A DNA stretch of 64,000 nucleotides from Thermothelomyces thermophilus ATCC 42464 (taxonomy: Eukaryota; Ascomycota; Sordariomycetes; Sordariales; Chaetomiaceae), in contig NC_016472.1 of NCBI RefSeq assembly GCF_000226095.1, positions 4,154,001 to 4,218,000 on the forward strand, in the 5' to 3' direction. The notes under the pieces are model-generated. The model was not told the origin of the DNA. It saw only the letters and a list, made by a program, of their open reading frames with translations, and searched no databases. Shown in pieces: positions 34,001 to 45,822 of this stretch (position 1 is the stretch's first letter; each line of letters begins with the position of its first letter). The position numbers and the translations under genes were made by a program.

Positions 34001-36996
34001 TGCTTGTCTCCGTCCTGCCGGACGGTTGCAGCGGGATTCCCGAGTTCCTGCACGAGGAGACACCTACTCTTCATCGAGCCATTGATGTCGTCGCTCACGG
34101 ATTCGACGAGGCTTTGGCGTTTGAGTCGCATCCCGTAAGTATATCCTGTCTGCGTAACGTCGGGTCGCGAGGTCAGCGAGGTAAGGAGCGGGCGAGTATG
34201 TACCTAGACGGTTGTTGCCTCTGGCAGTTCGGCAAGTCGTGGTCCCGGCCGAGGCGAGAAATGACGGGGTCAAATGGAGATTCAGTGCGGGTGTTTCATC
34301 GGACAATTTTTTTCTTCTCTTTTCCTCACTACGCAGTATGTACTGAGCTTACCTTGCGACATCCGTTGTTCTTGGTGAACCTTCGCGGAGGAGAAACATT
34401 GATAGGAACAGGGCCCGCGAGAGGAAGGAAGGTGGTTGGAGCCCCACCTGCGCACCCAGAGAGGCCGCAATCCACAAAGAGGTGTGTGCTTGCCAAAACG
34501 GGCAACCTGCCGAGGACGGCGGCAATGATGCAGCTCAGGCACCGGAAGGATATTAACGAAAGGGAAGGAAGGAAGGAATGAAGGAATGAATAAAGGCAAG
34601 AAGGAATGAAAGAAGGGAGGCGCCATCTTAGAATCGAGCGGTCACAAGAACAGAGAACCCTAACCTGACGTCGTGTCTTCCAGTATCAATCTTGAGTTCG
34701 TGATTTTCGGGTTCTTTGTCGCCCACATACCGACGGCACTACCAAGTACTGCGGTATGTATGTACATCCGTACACGCCGGGAAGCGGAAACTCTGCACAC
34801 ACAATCCGCAAGCGGATGGATTGTTGGCCTCGGCCTAATGTCGACTCGAAACAGACCAATGTCGGCTGTTGCCCTCTCGGCTGTCGCAGGTTTTTCTTCG
34901 CTGCGTCTCTGCTGCCGTTTCGGTTTCTCCATGGGCTGCCCTGCTTCAGGTTATCAGCCTCACCTCAGCTGCCTGTCGACCCCAGGCTCCATTCTGGCGG
35001 GTCTGGACCCAACGCGCGCCTCTCCCGGTGTCGGACGAGACCTCCCTAGATCCCCCAAACACAAGTCGCCCTCAGCGAGGCGCAACAGGGGAACCAGGCG
35101 CGTCACGCTAAGAACTGAGAGTCGAGAAGGTTTGGTCGCCCCAACGGCGACGCGAAGACCAAGTGAGTACACTGTACCTAGTACGTACAGTACCCGGCTG
35201 TGGGTGAGTAATCCGTGCTTGCTCAGTACCGCCCACAATTGGGTCGCGCCGCATTCGCTTTGCATGTTGTGTTGTCCTTCACCGCGTCGGAACGGTGGCA
35301 CTGGGTTCCGCTGTTGGATCTTGTGCCCATGCAGGCCCGCTGCATCATCTCCCGTCTGTGCACCTCGTCCGATGTCAAGGCGGGGAGCTCGGCACACCGG
35401 ACGCGGATGCGGCATCCCATTCAGGCTCGGCGAGGTTTCCGCCCCAGAGCGATTCTGATGACCGACACAACAAGTGCTCTCGACTCGAGCTGCGAATGCC
35501 ACCCTAGCGCCGCAATGCACATTCATACGATACTCGCGTTGGTGCTCAATTTTGCCTCTCAGCTACTTGATCAGATGAGCGTTAACAACTCTCCACACGA
35601 TTGATGCAGGGTAGACGCGGGTATCTACATTCGAGTGTAGACGAAGCACAGCGTGCACGGTACCGAGGAATCCGTCCTCGACAAAGAGCTCATTACCCTG
35701 CGCTACACTACTGTATAGAGAGCTAGTGTAAGGCAGCTGCCGGCGCTAGGTCACCGATGGCTCCGAGAGAGCGGGAGGCCCAGGAGCTCGCTCAGCTGAG
35801 GTATGTACGCGTTCCCTGTTGGGTTTTACGGTACATGCCCGCATCCATGCATGTATCGTGCACTGTAATACCTGACAAACTTGGCGGCACGTACAGTACC
35901 TCTGTGTGTACATACAGTTACATACACTAGTGCAACCTCAATGAGCCCACGCTGCACGGCGCAGAGTACCCGGAGGTACCCGAGCTCCCCTACCCCTTTC
36001 TCGCCGCCTCCGACCCCTGCGCTTGGCACCTGATGACCCTTGGATCGCTCACCCACCGTCTGCATCGTGAGAACACTCCACCGGGTACTCCCCTTGCCTC
36101 GGCGAGACGCCGTGTCCGCGGTAGCGATGGATCGCACCCTGCCCCTGGGAAAGACGTGAGTTGTGCAGACAGTGCAGCGAGATGGGGTGCAGCGCCTGAA
36201 GAGATGCAGAGAAACCCCCCTTGTTCTGCACAACGGTCTTCTCTCCCCCCCCCCCCACTCACCCACCCACCCACACCCGCCCACCCCCTTGCCTCGTACT
36301 CTCTCGCCGTGATCTGAGACTCAAAGAGAGAGGCTGCAGGCGAAACAGCTGGAGACGGAAAGGAGCCCTGTCTGCTCTGGTCTGCATCTCGCCCTCCGCG
36401 CCCATACTACCACCCACCGTCCTTCGAACGCTCCTTTTTTCCAGAGGCTCTCGACCACCTAATTACCTACCGAGTACCTAACCAAGTACGGACGTACAAT
36501 TAATCAACTCTTCTGGAGCCGTCCGTCACTCACTCACTGATAAATCAGTCCAATTCCCGGTGGCCCATCCTATCCTTTAGGTTTCCTTGCTCGGCCGGGA
36601 AAGTACATTTATCTCGACAGATCAGACCCACAACATCTCTCTGCTTGCTATCGCCATAACTACCTAGTACCTAGCGTAGTAAGACCGGTCCGTCGGTATC
36701 CGTATTTCTGCCTCGCCCGCGGTCGAAAAGGTTGGCCCGTTGCAGTCTCTTCGTCCCGCCAATCCCTCTACCTCTCTCTCCCCCTCTCTCAGTCACTCTT
36801 GCGGAGGCACGCCGGCTAAAGAATACACGAACGTTTCCGACTCGAAGAGGCTTCTCTCCCCGTCGTCTGTCTATTTCGAAAGGAGCGTGGTATATCTTCC
36901 CAGCAGCGTTCCCCGTTCGAGAATTGCGCCGGCGTGGACGACCAAGAGAGAGTGCTGCCCTCCGACCGGGCTGCTCCAGCACCGGCTACCGTCACG
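31044..36996. other. 6-kb gene-free interval before the homeobox gene
   Basis: No ORF with recognisable family features was found, and composition is normal. The interval holds TAATCCGTA motifs (31142, 32065), TACGGAGTA motifs (33221, 33298), TACACTAGTGCA dyads (31729, 35923), a hairpin (33115-33140) and a TATG/CATA microsatellite (33236-33280). The pyrimidine-rich DNA from about 36300 to 36996 is a likely promoter and long 5' leader of the homeobox gene. Confidence 0.5.
33115..33140. repeat. Perfect inverted repeat, 12-nt arms with 2-nt loop
   Basis: Arms TGTACTGTACAC and GTGTACAGTACA flank TC. It is related in sequence to the 21680-21708 palindrome and lies about 100 bp from two TACGGAGTA motifs. 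Confidence 0.9.
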
Positions 36997-39117
36997 ATGG
37001 ATATGGACTATCTCGACCCTTACCAGCGGCGCCATCCTGACCTGCCCATGCAGCTCTTTGCCGGCGACCAACAGGCGCATCCGCAAGCCATGCAGTACCC
37101 ATACTGGAACCCACTGATGGCCTACTACCAACAACAGCACCGCGCGGCGGCTTTGGTGGGCCATGCCGGCGTTCACCTCTCCAAGCCTGCGGAACCCAAG
37201 CCGAGGTTGGCAAAGGACGAGGTAGAGCTGCTGGAACGCGAATTTGCGAAGAATCAGAAGCCGAACAGCAGCACCAAGCGGGAACTCGCCGAGAAGATGG
37301 GGGTCGAGGTGCCCAGGATAAACGTACGTCTCATTGAGAGAGAGGAAGACATCTGACAGATCCAACCGCGTACAACTTGCTGACACTTTTGTCGCTAGAA
37401 CTGGTTTCAGAACCGCCGGGCCAAGGAGAAGCAGATCAGGAAGACGGCCGAGTTCGAGGCCCAGCAGGCGAGGGAACGGGCGGCTGCGGAGGCCAAGTCG
37501 GCCAGCGACCGGGACCAGGATGGCAAAGCTGCTGATGAATCGTCGTCCCACGGCGGCAGCAGCAGCCCTAGTCAGCATCAGGGTCAGAACCGAAATGAGC
37601 CCGGCCGCCCGTCCACTGGCGCACTTGGGCAAGGCGATAACATGAGCCATGGCGACCATAGTGACCATGACGATCATCACGTCAAGCCCGAGACGGGCCC
37701 TCTCGACATGACTGCTCAACCGTCGCCGGCTGCTGCTCCAGAATGCGAGAGCCCGGCGCAGTCCGACAGCGGCGCTTCTGCCAATGACCATCACGAGCCG
37801 GCGTCTGCTTCCCAAGCGCAAAGCCTGGCAACCAGAGAAGCGCAAGGCTCGATGCCCAGTTTCGGGACACACGACCAACGCGGACTCCATCAACCAACCG
37901 CTTTTCCTTACCGGCCAGCAGACACAGGCGCCCCGGAAGATCTAGCTCAGCGCCCGGCCTTCGACGTGCTCCCCACTCACCACGGTATGAGCATCGGCGA
38001 CGCGGGCGTGTTCAGCCCGTTTGCCGAGCACGACTACTTCTCGGTGCCTCAAACCTCGCAGTTCCCCTCCGAAATGGCGGTGCCGGGCGCGCCGATGGAC
38101 GCCGGCACCCCGCTCTTGAGACACCATGTCTCGGTCGAGAGTCTGGCGCAATCCGAGGTCGTCTCGCCCGCCTCGCTGCCCGGCTCGTCGCCCTCGGCCG
38201 TGCCCGGCTTGCGTTTCAAATCACCACCTCCCCCTGCCGACATCGCCGGCCGAAGGAAGAGCAGGCGGCCGGCACCGCTCGGGCTGTCTTCGCTGAGGTG
38301 CGGGCCGGGACCCAAGACGGGCGTCGAAGTGCCCAGGCGGGCGGACACGGTGAGCCCCATGAGACGCATCTCCTCGGCAACCGGGAGCCTCTACGGACGC
38401 GTCCAGAAGACGTTCGTCGGGAGCGGCGGTCCGCGCTCGCCCTTCGCCACGGATCGCAACAGGGAAGCGCTCCTCCAGAGTCTCAAGGAGAACCACGCTC
38501 CGGCCATGGCGCCGCTCGGCCACTCCGTGCCCGCGGTGACGGCCGAGACGACAACGACCGAGGGCTTCCTCTGCTCGACAATGGGGGAGTGCGGCTTGGG
38601 CACCCATCATGTCCCGGACGATAACCAGGGCTACCCATTCGGCACCCTGTCGACCGTCGGCGGCGGCGGAAGCAGCAGCGGCAACGTCCCCCTCTACGAC
38701 AGCGCCGACCACTCCGTCAGGTCTCAGCCGGGGACGCCCGGCCTGCAGATCGGGATTCCGGAGGGCTACTTCTCGGCATCGTCGGGGGGTCAGTCCTGGG
38801 TCTACGCGCCGCAGGACGAGCCACTGCCGACGCCGAGCCTCTGCAGCCACGGCGGATCCGAACTCGAGTTCTCGATGGCGCCCCAACCCTCGGGCTACAT
38901 TGCCAGCCAGCCGGTAACGCCCTCGTTCCCGCCGGCCATGGGCCCCCCCTACGCTAGCTTCTTCGCCGCCGGTTTGGGACAGGCCGACTATCAGTTCCCG
39001 GAGTCGTACCCGGCCGAGTCGTCGGCCCGGTCATCGCCCGTCGTTCCCCCACGGTCAAAGCAGTTCCAGTTCGCCCAAAATGTCACTCCTCAAGACTTCA
39101 ACATGGACAAGCCATGA
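36997..39117 (+). CDS. Homeodomain transcription factor
   Basis: Two exons, 36997-37323 and 37399-39117, give 681 aa. The 75-nt intron (GTACGT donor, GCTGAC branch) is phase 0 and interrupts the homeodomain just before its recognition helix, joining VPRIN to NWFQNRRAKEKQ. The homeodomain covers about residues 65-125, with PKPRLAKDEVELLEREFAK as helix 1 and the diagnostic WFQNRR in helix 3. The rest is low-complexity and probably disordered: a Tyr/Gln/Pro-rich N-terminus, then His/Asp-, Ser- and Pro-rich segments. Known: such proteins bind DNA in the nucleus; fungal homologues (for example Podospora pah-type genes) act in hyphal growth and conidiation. Which orthologue this is cannot be fixed here. 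The ATG at 36997 is the first in frame; the open frame upstream has only GTG. Large gene-free DNA lies on its 5' side. Confidence 0.88.
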
Positions 39118-41667
39118 GAGAGAGAGGACCCCACTGCAGTTTATCGAGTCCGCGAACCGAACCTTGGTCAAGATATCTGGCCGACTACGGAGGCCTCGTG
39201 GACAAGGCGCTGCCATGTACCATATGCCAGTCGATTTTTATCTTTTGCTCTTCTTCTTTTTTCTCTTCCCGTACCTTCTCGCCCCTTCATCGGGGCCTCA
39301 AGACACTCAGGATCCACCGAATACGAAACAAAAAACGTTCAGCGGCCATGTATCCAAGACAAAGAAGGGACTTCCTTGCATGTTGTATATTCATCCTTGT
39401 TTGATCCTAGTCAGTGCTGGTTTCTTCCCCCCCCTTGTTTTGGAGAATTTGGGAGGCATCTTTCTGTTTTCCGGGGCTATATATTTATGTGGCCACTGTT
39501 TGGTGGAAACGTGCATCAGCAAACAGACACAATCTCTAGCGCAAGGCGGGGATGGGAACTGTTATTTCTTCCCCCTTTTGTCTTGCTCGTTTTTCTTTGT
39601 TGTATAGTTATGATTCACGGGCGCAAAAGAGGGCATTTGAGGGGGGTTTCTTTATGGTTCGGGTGGGAGGAGTGAAAAGGGGACTTGGGGCTTTTTACCA
39701 CTTCGGTGTACTGCGCAACGATCCAATTTTTTTTTTCTTATTCATTTTCTGGTATTCCCCCCCTTTTTCTTGCGAGGGATAGGAAGCAACCGCGCGAGGA
39801 AGGAAGGGAGTAGGAGGTGCCTTAGGATACTATGCTAGTAGTGAATGCAATAGACCGAAGTACACATGGGCTCGCACCTCCGTTCCTTCCTTCCCAGCTC
39901 CTCTCACCTGACGTTCGTGATTTCCCTTTTGTTTTCTTGAAACCTTCTTTCCTTTTTCCTCCTAAGTTGGTGTCGAGGAAGGGGTAGCCCCATGGGCATC
40001 ATCAATGACGAGGTAGCAAAGCCCGCCGAAAAGGCCGCAGTTGTGACTGCCCTGACGGCGAAATTTTCTTTGAATCGAATCGTGAGACTAACCGGCTACT
40101 TTCGACTAATCAGAATGCATTAGGAGAAAAAAAAAGAGGCTTCTTCATCCAAGAATAATTTGACTGACCTCATTAAATTATCTCTGTAAATGATGTACCA
40201 TGCGACTAGTCATGTATGGAATGCATGAGGGTTCTTTGACAACCTTTAGAGCTCCTCCCTCCCTTACTTTTTTTACCCGGTTCCGGACCTGATCCCGATC
40301 CCGGCTCCCGGACGGCGTCGTCTTTGCACCGTGGCCCACAGCGGCGCAACTCGGGGAGGGGGGAGACATGGATGGGAACGGAACTGGCTGGGAAGATGAA
40401 ACGCAGTGCCTGGACGGAGCGGGACGAGCCGATGCTGAAGCAACCCTACCCTACCCGCCGATCACTGTCGAAAAGTCGGCCGTCGACGACACGCGCGGCC
40501 GCACACCCCACCCCCACTACTCACCCAACCACAACCAGTTCCTGTTCTTTCGCAGGGTCAGTTGCTGAGAGAGCCTCGAGCGGGTGTCCGATCCTTCGAT
40601 CTACACACTACACTACACACTACACTAGTGTACTGTGTAATCTGTAACTCCGTACAGACCTCCTTTGGAATGTTCCGGAGCAGCCACGGATCGCCGTCAG
40701 ATGCACCAATGCGCGCCGGGCGACAGGCAGACGCCGAGATGATCGCCATGCCATATTCCGTTTCTGTATGTATGCACATACACTAGTGTACTTACGATAG
40801 TCTGTTTCGACACCTGGGTGAGAATACACTACGCGGCATGGGCATTGCCCTCGCCTCCTGGTCTGTCACTTCCCAAGTAAAACGGCACGCTCGGACATTG
40901 CGATAACTAACTCTGATCATATTTTTCATTCCTCCCTTCTTTCTCTGTTCCTCACTTTCCCTTCCTCTCACCCCACCTATTCTTCTCGGTTGCTTGGATT
41001 GAACATTCAGGTACGAGGACCGGACTCGAACCAGGAGCCGCAGGTGATAAACACAGTTGAACATGATGCGCTCTGTCCAAGTGACCACCGGCAGTTAATG
41101 AACGTGATTTCTGTTTTTACTGATTGCAAACATGCAAGCACAACCAGGTACCTTGCAGACTATGCTAGATGTCTTCGATAAACCCAGTCAAGAACGTGAC
41201 CAGAATATTTCAAGTCAGTCCCACGGATGTAGTTTGTATATCACGGGAGGACTTGGGGCTTGGCTTGAGCGACCACCGAGAAACGAAGAAAATGAGCAGA
41301 TACGAGGAAGCAGGCATTGGCACGCGCGAGACGGGATAAAGTCTTCGGGATATCGTTTTCTAACAGTCCTATATGGGTAGCCAGACAGAAGTAGTTTTAG
41401 TTTTATACATTTTCGAAGGCACCCGGGCGGCACGTGGTGGAGAGTTGGTGGAGAGTTGGAACTCCCATATGCCAATGATAATCAGATAGGGAACGTAAAT
41501 TAGGTGCTGTGATATTCTTCTTTCCCTACGAGGTCAAGCCGAAACCAAGACCCATGTCGACCGCCATAAACACCTCGTCCTGCTTTCCCATCTAGCCCGA
41601 CACCAACAGAGAAATCGATGGAAAATGAAACAAGGGAAAAAAGAAAAAAGAAAAAAAACATCCAGTA
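39118..41667. other. Convergent gene-free interval between the homeobox gene and SSK2
   Basis: The first 700 nt are T-rich and probably include a long 3' UTR. Later parts hold two perfect TACACTAGTGTA dyads (40621-40632 and 40779-40790) and a degenerate tRNA-like stretch on the minus strand (41010-41090). No gene is seen. Confidence 0.5.
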
Positions 41668-44600
41668 CTAGCGGGACCCTTCTTCCCCAGCAAAGGTAGC
41701 CCTCATGGACGAAGTCGCCGTGCTCGGCGTGTTCTGCTGCGACCCGCTGGCATCGCTGCTTGGCGTGGCGGGCTCGACAACGCGGTTCCTAATCGTCATG
41801 ATCCACTCGTGCTGGAGCAGTTCGACGGCCGTGTCACGCTTCTTGGAGTCCCGAATAAAGCAGCGCCCGAGGAAGTCGATACCCTGCGGGCTGAGCTGGT
41901 CGGGCGAGGGCAGCTGCGGCGGGTTGCCCTGCGCAATGTTGTACATGATGGCCCACTCGTTGTCGAGGTTGGCCCACGGTCGCCGGCCCGTCGCCATCTC
42001 GAGGATGACGCAGCCCAGCGACCAGATATCGACCGCGCCAAAGTGGCCCGGGTTCTCGCCCTTGATGACCTCGGGAGACATATACATGGGCGTGCCTGTC
42101 ATCGACTTGTTGGGCTTGGTCCTGGTCACGTCTTGCACCAGCGTGCGGCCCTGCCGGGCGATGAGCTTGGCCGCGCCGAAATCGACGTACTTGATGATGC
42201 CGTTGTGATCGAGGAGGATGTCTAATTGTACCCCAATATATGTTAGCATGCCCGGTCTGCATTCTGGCGCCGCCCCGGGGCGGCAAACGGTGGACTTACT
42301 CTCTGGTTTGATATCGCGATGAGCAATCTTCAGCTCGTGCAAGTAGGCCAGGCCCTCGAGCAGCTGCAGCGCATAAACCATGATGACCTGCTCATCCTCG
42401 ATTCGGCCGTGCTCCAGCAGGTTGGCGAGCGAGCCGCCCGAACAGAACTCCATGAACATGTACACGCGGTCTCGATGGACCTCGATACCATAGTACGATA
42501 CGACGTTGGGATGGTCGACCGTCTCCAGGACGCGCATCTCGTCCCTGATCTGACCCGCGATGTTGGGGATCAGCTTGGGGTCCTGGAGGCGGATCTCCTT
42601 CACGGCCATCAGCTGGCCCGTGTCGAGGTTCATGGCGGCGTAGACGTTGCCGAATGTACCACCGCCGACAAAGTGGCCTTGCTGCCACCTCATGGTGAAG
42701 TTGGTGGCCGTAGACGACAGCCAAGCCAGCGACCGATCTACCTCGTTCGATATCTCGAGCACGCGGCCCATGGCAGACCGCTCGAGCAAGATCTGCCTCC
42801 TGCGTTCGTCGATCTTGGCCAGCTCCATCAGCCGGTGCTCCTCAACAAACTTGGCGGCCGTCGCATCATCCGCGGTCTGCCCCTTGTTGAGACGTCTGAG
42901 CTGGTTCATGAGGGCCTCCGTCCGGAGCTTCTCGGCCTGCGCAGCCACGCTTGATCTGGCGCCCATGATATCAAAGTGCGAGATCAGGAGCGCCATGCAG
43001 CCGGCAACCTTGGATCGCAATTTGGCATACTCGTCGTCGCCGAGGGCCAGGATATGCCTGCCCCTGGTCATTCCCATGGCGAACTCGAGCGCTTGCACGG
43101 TCCACCGGAAAGTCTTGCGGTCCGACGAGATGCAGTCGTCGCAGATGAAGCTCACCCAGTCGAGGGCAAGCTTGGTGAGCTTCATGTTGTTCATTGTCCG
43201 CCTGTTGTTGTCCATGTACAGCAGCGAGCGCTGACCGAACTCGGTGGCGAATATGAAACACGTCTGGATCAGCTCCTGGCAGTTCAGACCGCGCGTCTGC
43301 CGGCGTATTGTTTCCACGCTGTCCATGAAGGCGTTTGACAGCTTGAAGGCCACCTTGCGGATCTCCATGAGCCGCAAGTTCACCTTCTGCAAGCTCGACC
43401 TCTGTTCGACGATGAGGTCGATGTGCATGTCTATGTTATCGAGAAACGCCTTCCTGGCGTTTACCAACCGCGACTGAGAGCCGCCGGCAATGAGCCTCAT
43501 GTGTCCGAGTTTGATGTCCAGCGGTTCGTCCCGCACCTGCAAGTGGAGCTTCGCTCCGAACCAGGCGGGCGGCTCTTCGGCTCGGATGATAAGGATGTAG
43601 GGGTCGGTGGGGTCCTCGGTGATGGTTTCGTAGGCGAAAGTGCCCATCAGGAGCTGGATGTCGGCACTGCGACCGTGGAGGCTAGGCGAGGCGAGGATGA
43701 CGACGTTCTCGTGCTCGGGACTCCCGGTGCAGATCTGGAAATGGCCCGACTCGACCAGGCGGTCGAACAGCTCCTGCAGCTTTTCGGGGCCGAAAGCGAC
43801 AGTGAAGTCGCACGCGTTCTCGTAGTTGTCGCTGAGCATCCTCGAGAATCTCTGCAGCATGCGTTGCCGCACGCGGACCGAGTCGAGAGTCTGCTTGTAC
43901 CGCTTGGTCATCTCCGAGATGCTCTCTTTGGGCCGCCTCTGGAGCTCCTTCTCAAACGTCTGGTTCAGCCGGTTGAAGGCCTTGTAGGTGAGGGAGCTGA
44001 ACTGTTCCGCCACCTCGACGTCTCCGTGCGTCAGATGGCTTCCGATCTCGTTCCCGAAGCCCCATTCCTGGAACAGCAATTCCGCCTCCTTGAAGGTATT
44101 CTTGTTGCCGCTGAGCTTCCAGTTCAGCATCTTGAAGTAGTACTTGAGGGCATCCAGAATGACGCGGTCGAAGTCTTCGTCGATGCACGGTGGCAGGTCC
44201 CACCCGGGTTCGGGCTGAGAGATGGCCATGTACTCGGATTTGATCTTGATTGCCAGCTTCAGCAGGATCTGAAACTGGGAGATCATCTGGTCCTGCATCA
44301 TGGGGCTTTGCTGGGCCGAGTCCTTCATCTTCTTGGCGTAGGCCAGCCGCACCTTGATGATCTCTTCGATGAGGCGGGAGGGGAAGCTGATCAGCGTGAG
44401 CAGCTCCTCGATGTAGGGAGGCAGATGACGTTTTTGGAACGCCTCGGCGTTCACGACCAAGGTGTCCTTGGCCTTGGTGATGACCATTGAGATGCTGTCT
44501 AGCATGCTCTTCTTGCCGAGGTTCTTTCCGTCGCTGGCCTTATCGTCGTGCAGCGACTTCAGGCCCTCTTCCTTCATCAGCCTGTCCAGGAAGGACGTCT

Positions 44601-45822
44601 CGTCATTCAGGCGTCCCGAGTTCTCCTGCGACCGCTGGAAGTCCAGATCGTCGTTGCCTACCCATTTCTTGAGGATCGACAGCTCCGTGTTGATCATCTC
44701 GTTGACGTTGTACCACGAGATGACGGCATCGCACGTCTCCTGGTATGCTTGGTAGGTGGCCGGCTTGACGGCCGCGATCAGCGCCGCGCTGGACGGAAAG
44801 AGGGACTCGATCCTCTCGATCTTGGCGATGGTGTCGCGGACCTGCTCGATCGGGGGCTTCCCGGCCTCGCTCTCGCCGGCGATGGAGAAGTTGACGACCT
44901 CGTCTATGGCGCGGTCCAGGGAGGCGCGGGCCTCCTCCACCATCCTGCGTTGGACCGGCAGATGCCTCCCGCAAACCCGGGCACGGATGCCCAGCCAGAG
45001 CTCGGCTTTGTGGGCGCTCTTGCCCAAGTCCTCGTCCGCCGACCCGATGAGGCGCTTCTTCTCCTGCCGCACGACGTCCCCCGTGAGCACCGACTCGAGC
45101 ATTCCATGCCATTCCAATCTCTCGCGGTTGTGAGGATCCTTCAGATCCTCCTCGGTGATCTGGCTCCCTTCGTTGTTGACGAACATGATGTGTGCGTCGT
45201 CGTAGCTATCGAACGGTCCCTCCGACGAGGGCGTCTCGCCCTCGGAGTCCGAGTCGTATACTTCTCCAGAGCCATATGTGTCGAAGTAGTCGTTGTTGTA
45301 ATCTTGCTGGCGCAGTCTCCTCACATATTCTCGCTCTTGAGCGCGAAACGTCGAGGTCCCTACCGTCCGCCTCGGGGCGTCCTTGATATGAAGGCCGCCG
45401 CTGCTGGTAAACGAGGAGGTTCCGGGTTGGTTCGGCCTCCGCTGCGTGTAGGGTTGGTACGTGTTGGAAGGGGTCCTGGCAGGACCGGTGGGTCGTTGCG
45501 GCCGGGGCGTCGTCCCGTTGGAGTACGAGGCCGAGTCGGCGGCAGAACGCTGGCGGGATGCCGCGCCATTTGCTATGGCACCGGACGGGTGCGGCTGCAC
45601 GGCCGAGATCTGGCCCGGGTCGACGAAGCGGCCGAGCGTCCCTAGCTCATCCTGCTGTTCGGCCAGGCGAGGGCCCAGGTGAATGTCGCCGGTCGCCGGG
45701 TTGTCCGAGTCGGGCATCACCGTCGTCTGGCGGGACGTTGGTTTGTACTTGTCCGGCCGGGGATGACCCTCGTCGTCGGGTGGGGAGAAGCGCACGGCGC
45801 GGGGAGAAGGATCGCTCGCCAT
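41668..45822 (-). CDS. ssk2: MAP kinase kinase kinase of the HOG osmostress pathway (Ssk2/Ssk22/Os-4 type)
   Basis: Two exons, 45822-42300 and 42221-41668, give 1358 aa. The 78-nt intron (GTAAGT donor, phase 1) falls inside the catalytic loop; splicing yields HRDIKPENILLDHNG. The N-terminal 1,000 residues are the long regulatory region typical of this family. The kinase domain spans about residues 1050-1320: glycine loop GGGTFGNVY, VAIK-type lysine in MAVKEI, HRDIKPEN, DFG in VDFGAAK, activation segment GTPMYMSPEVIKGENPG and DIWSLGC. Known: it phosphorylates the MAPKK of the HOG cascade downstream of the two-component phosphorelay. The frame is open upstream of 45822 to a stop but has no other ATG, so this start is preferred. 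A run of four GGGG blocks lies about 150 nt upstream. It is divergent from SLD3. Confidence 0.94.
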   Translation of the reverse strand: MASDPSPRAVRFSPPDDEGHPRPDKYKPTSRQTTVMPDSDNPATGDIHLGPRLAEQQDELGTLGRFVDPGQISAVQPHPSGAIANGAASRQRSAADSASYSNGTTPRPQRPTGPARTPSNTYQPYTQRRPNQPGTSSFTSSGGLHIKDAPRRTVGTSTFRAQEREYVRRLRQQDYNNDYFDTYGSGEVYDSDSEGETPSSEGPFDSYDDAHIMFVNNEGSQITEEDLKDPHNRERLEWHGMLESVLTGDVVRQEKKRLIGSADEDLGKSAHKAELWLGIRARVCGRHLPVQRRMVEEARASLDRAIDEVVNFSIAGESEAGKPPIEQVRDTIAKIERIESLFPSSAALIAAVKPATYQAYQETCDAVISWYNVNEMINTELSILKKWVGNDDLDFQRSQENSGRLNDETSFLDRLMKEEGLKSLHDDKASDGKNLGKKSMLDSISMVITKAKDTLVVNAEAFQKRHLPPYIEELLTLISFPSRLIEEIIKVRLAYAKKMKDSAQQSPMMQDQMISQFQILLKLAIKIKSEYMAISQPEPGWDLPPCIDEDFDRVILDALKYYFKMLNWKLSGNKNTFKEAELLFQEWGFGNEIGSHLTHGDVEVAEQFSSLTYKAFNRLNQTFEKELQRRPKESISEMTKRYKQTLDSVRVRQRMLQRFSRMLSDNYENACDFTVAFGPEKLQELFDRLVESGHFQICTGSPEHENVVILASPSLHGRSADIQLLMGTFAYETITEDPTDPYILIIRAEEPPAWFGAKLHLQVRDEPLDIKLGHMRLIAGGSQSRLVNARKAFLDNIDMHIDLIVEQRSSLQKVNLRLMEIRKVAFKLSNAFMDSVETIRRQTRGLNCQELIQTCFIFATEFGQRSLLYMDNNRRTMNNMKLTKLALDWVSFICDDCISSDRKTFRWTVQALEFAMGMTRGRHILALGDDEYAKLRSKVAGCMALLISHFDIMGARSSVAAQAEKLRTEALMNQLRRLNKGQTADDATAAKFVEEHRLMELAKIDERRRQILLERSAMGRVLEISNEVDRSLAWLSSTATNFTMRWQQGHFVGGGTFGNVYAAMNLDTGQLMAVKEIRLQDPKLIPNIAGQIRDEMRVLETVDHPNVVSYYGIEVHRDRVYMFMEFCSGGSLANLLEHGRIEDEQVIMVYALQLLEGLAYLHELKIAHRDIKPESKSTVCRPGAAPECRPGMLTYIGVQLDILLDHNGIIKYVDFGAAKLIARQGRTLVQDVTRTKPNKSMTGTPMYMSPEVIKGENPGHFGAVDIWSLGCVILEMATGRRPWANLDNEWAIMYNIAQGNPPQLPSPDQLSPQGIDFLGRCFIRDSKKRDTAVELLQHEWIMTIRNRVVEPATPSSDASGSQQNTPSTATSSMRATFAGEEGSR

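Noticed and set aside
34673-35458. 261-codon plus-strand frame in the gap before the homeobox gene
   Set aside because: It has Cys/Ser/Arg-rich random composition, no splice-compatible partners, and competing frames on the other strand of similar length.
41010-41090. Functional tRNA gene on the minus strand
   Set aside because: The B box is good, but the acceptor stem does not pair, the T stem has a mismatch and no anticodon stem forms, so it is listed only as a tRNA-like relic.
43423-44490. 355-codon plus-strand frame inside SSK2
   Set aside because: It is a shadow of the kinase gene on the opposite strand; its translation has no domain.
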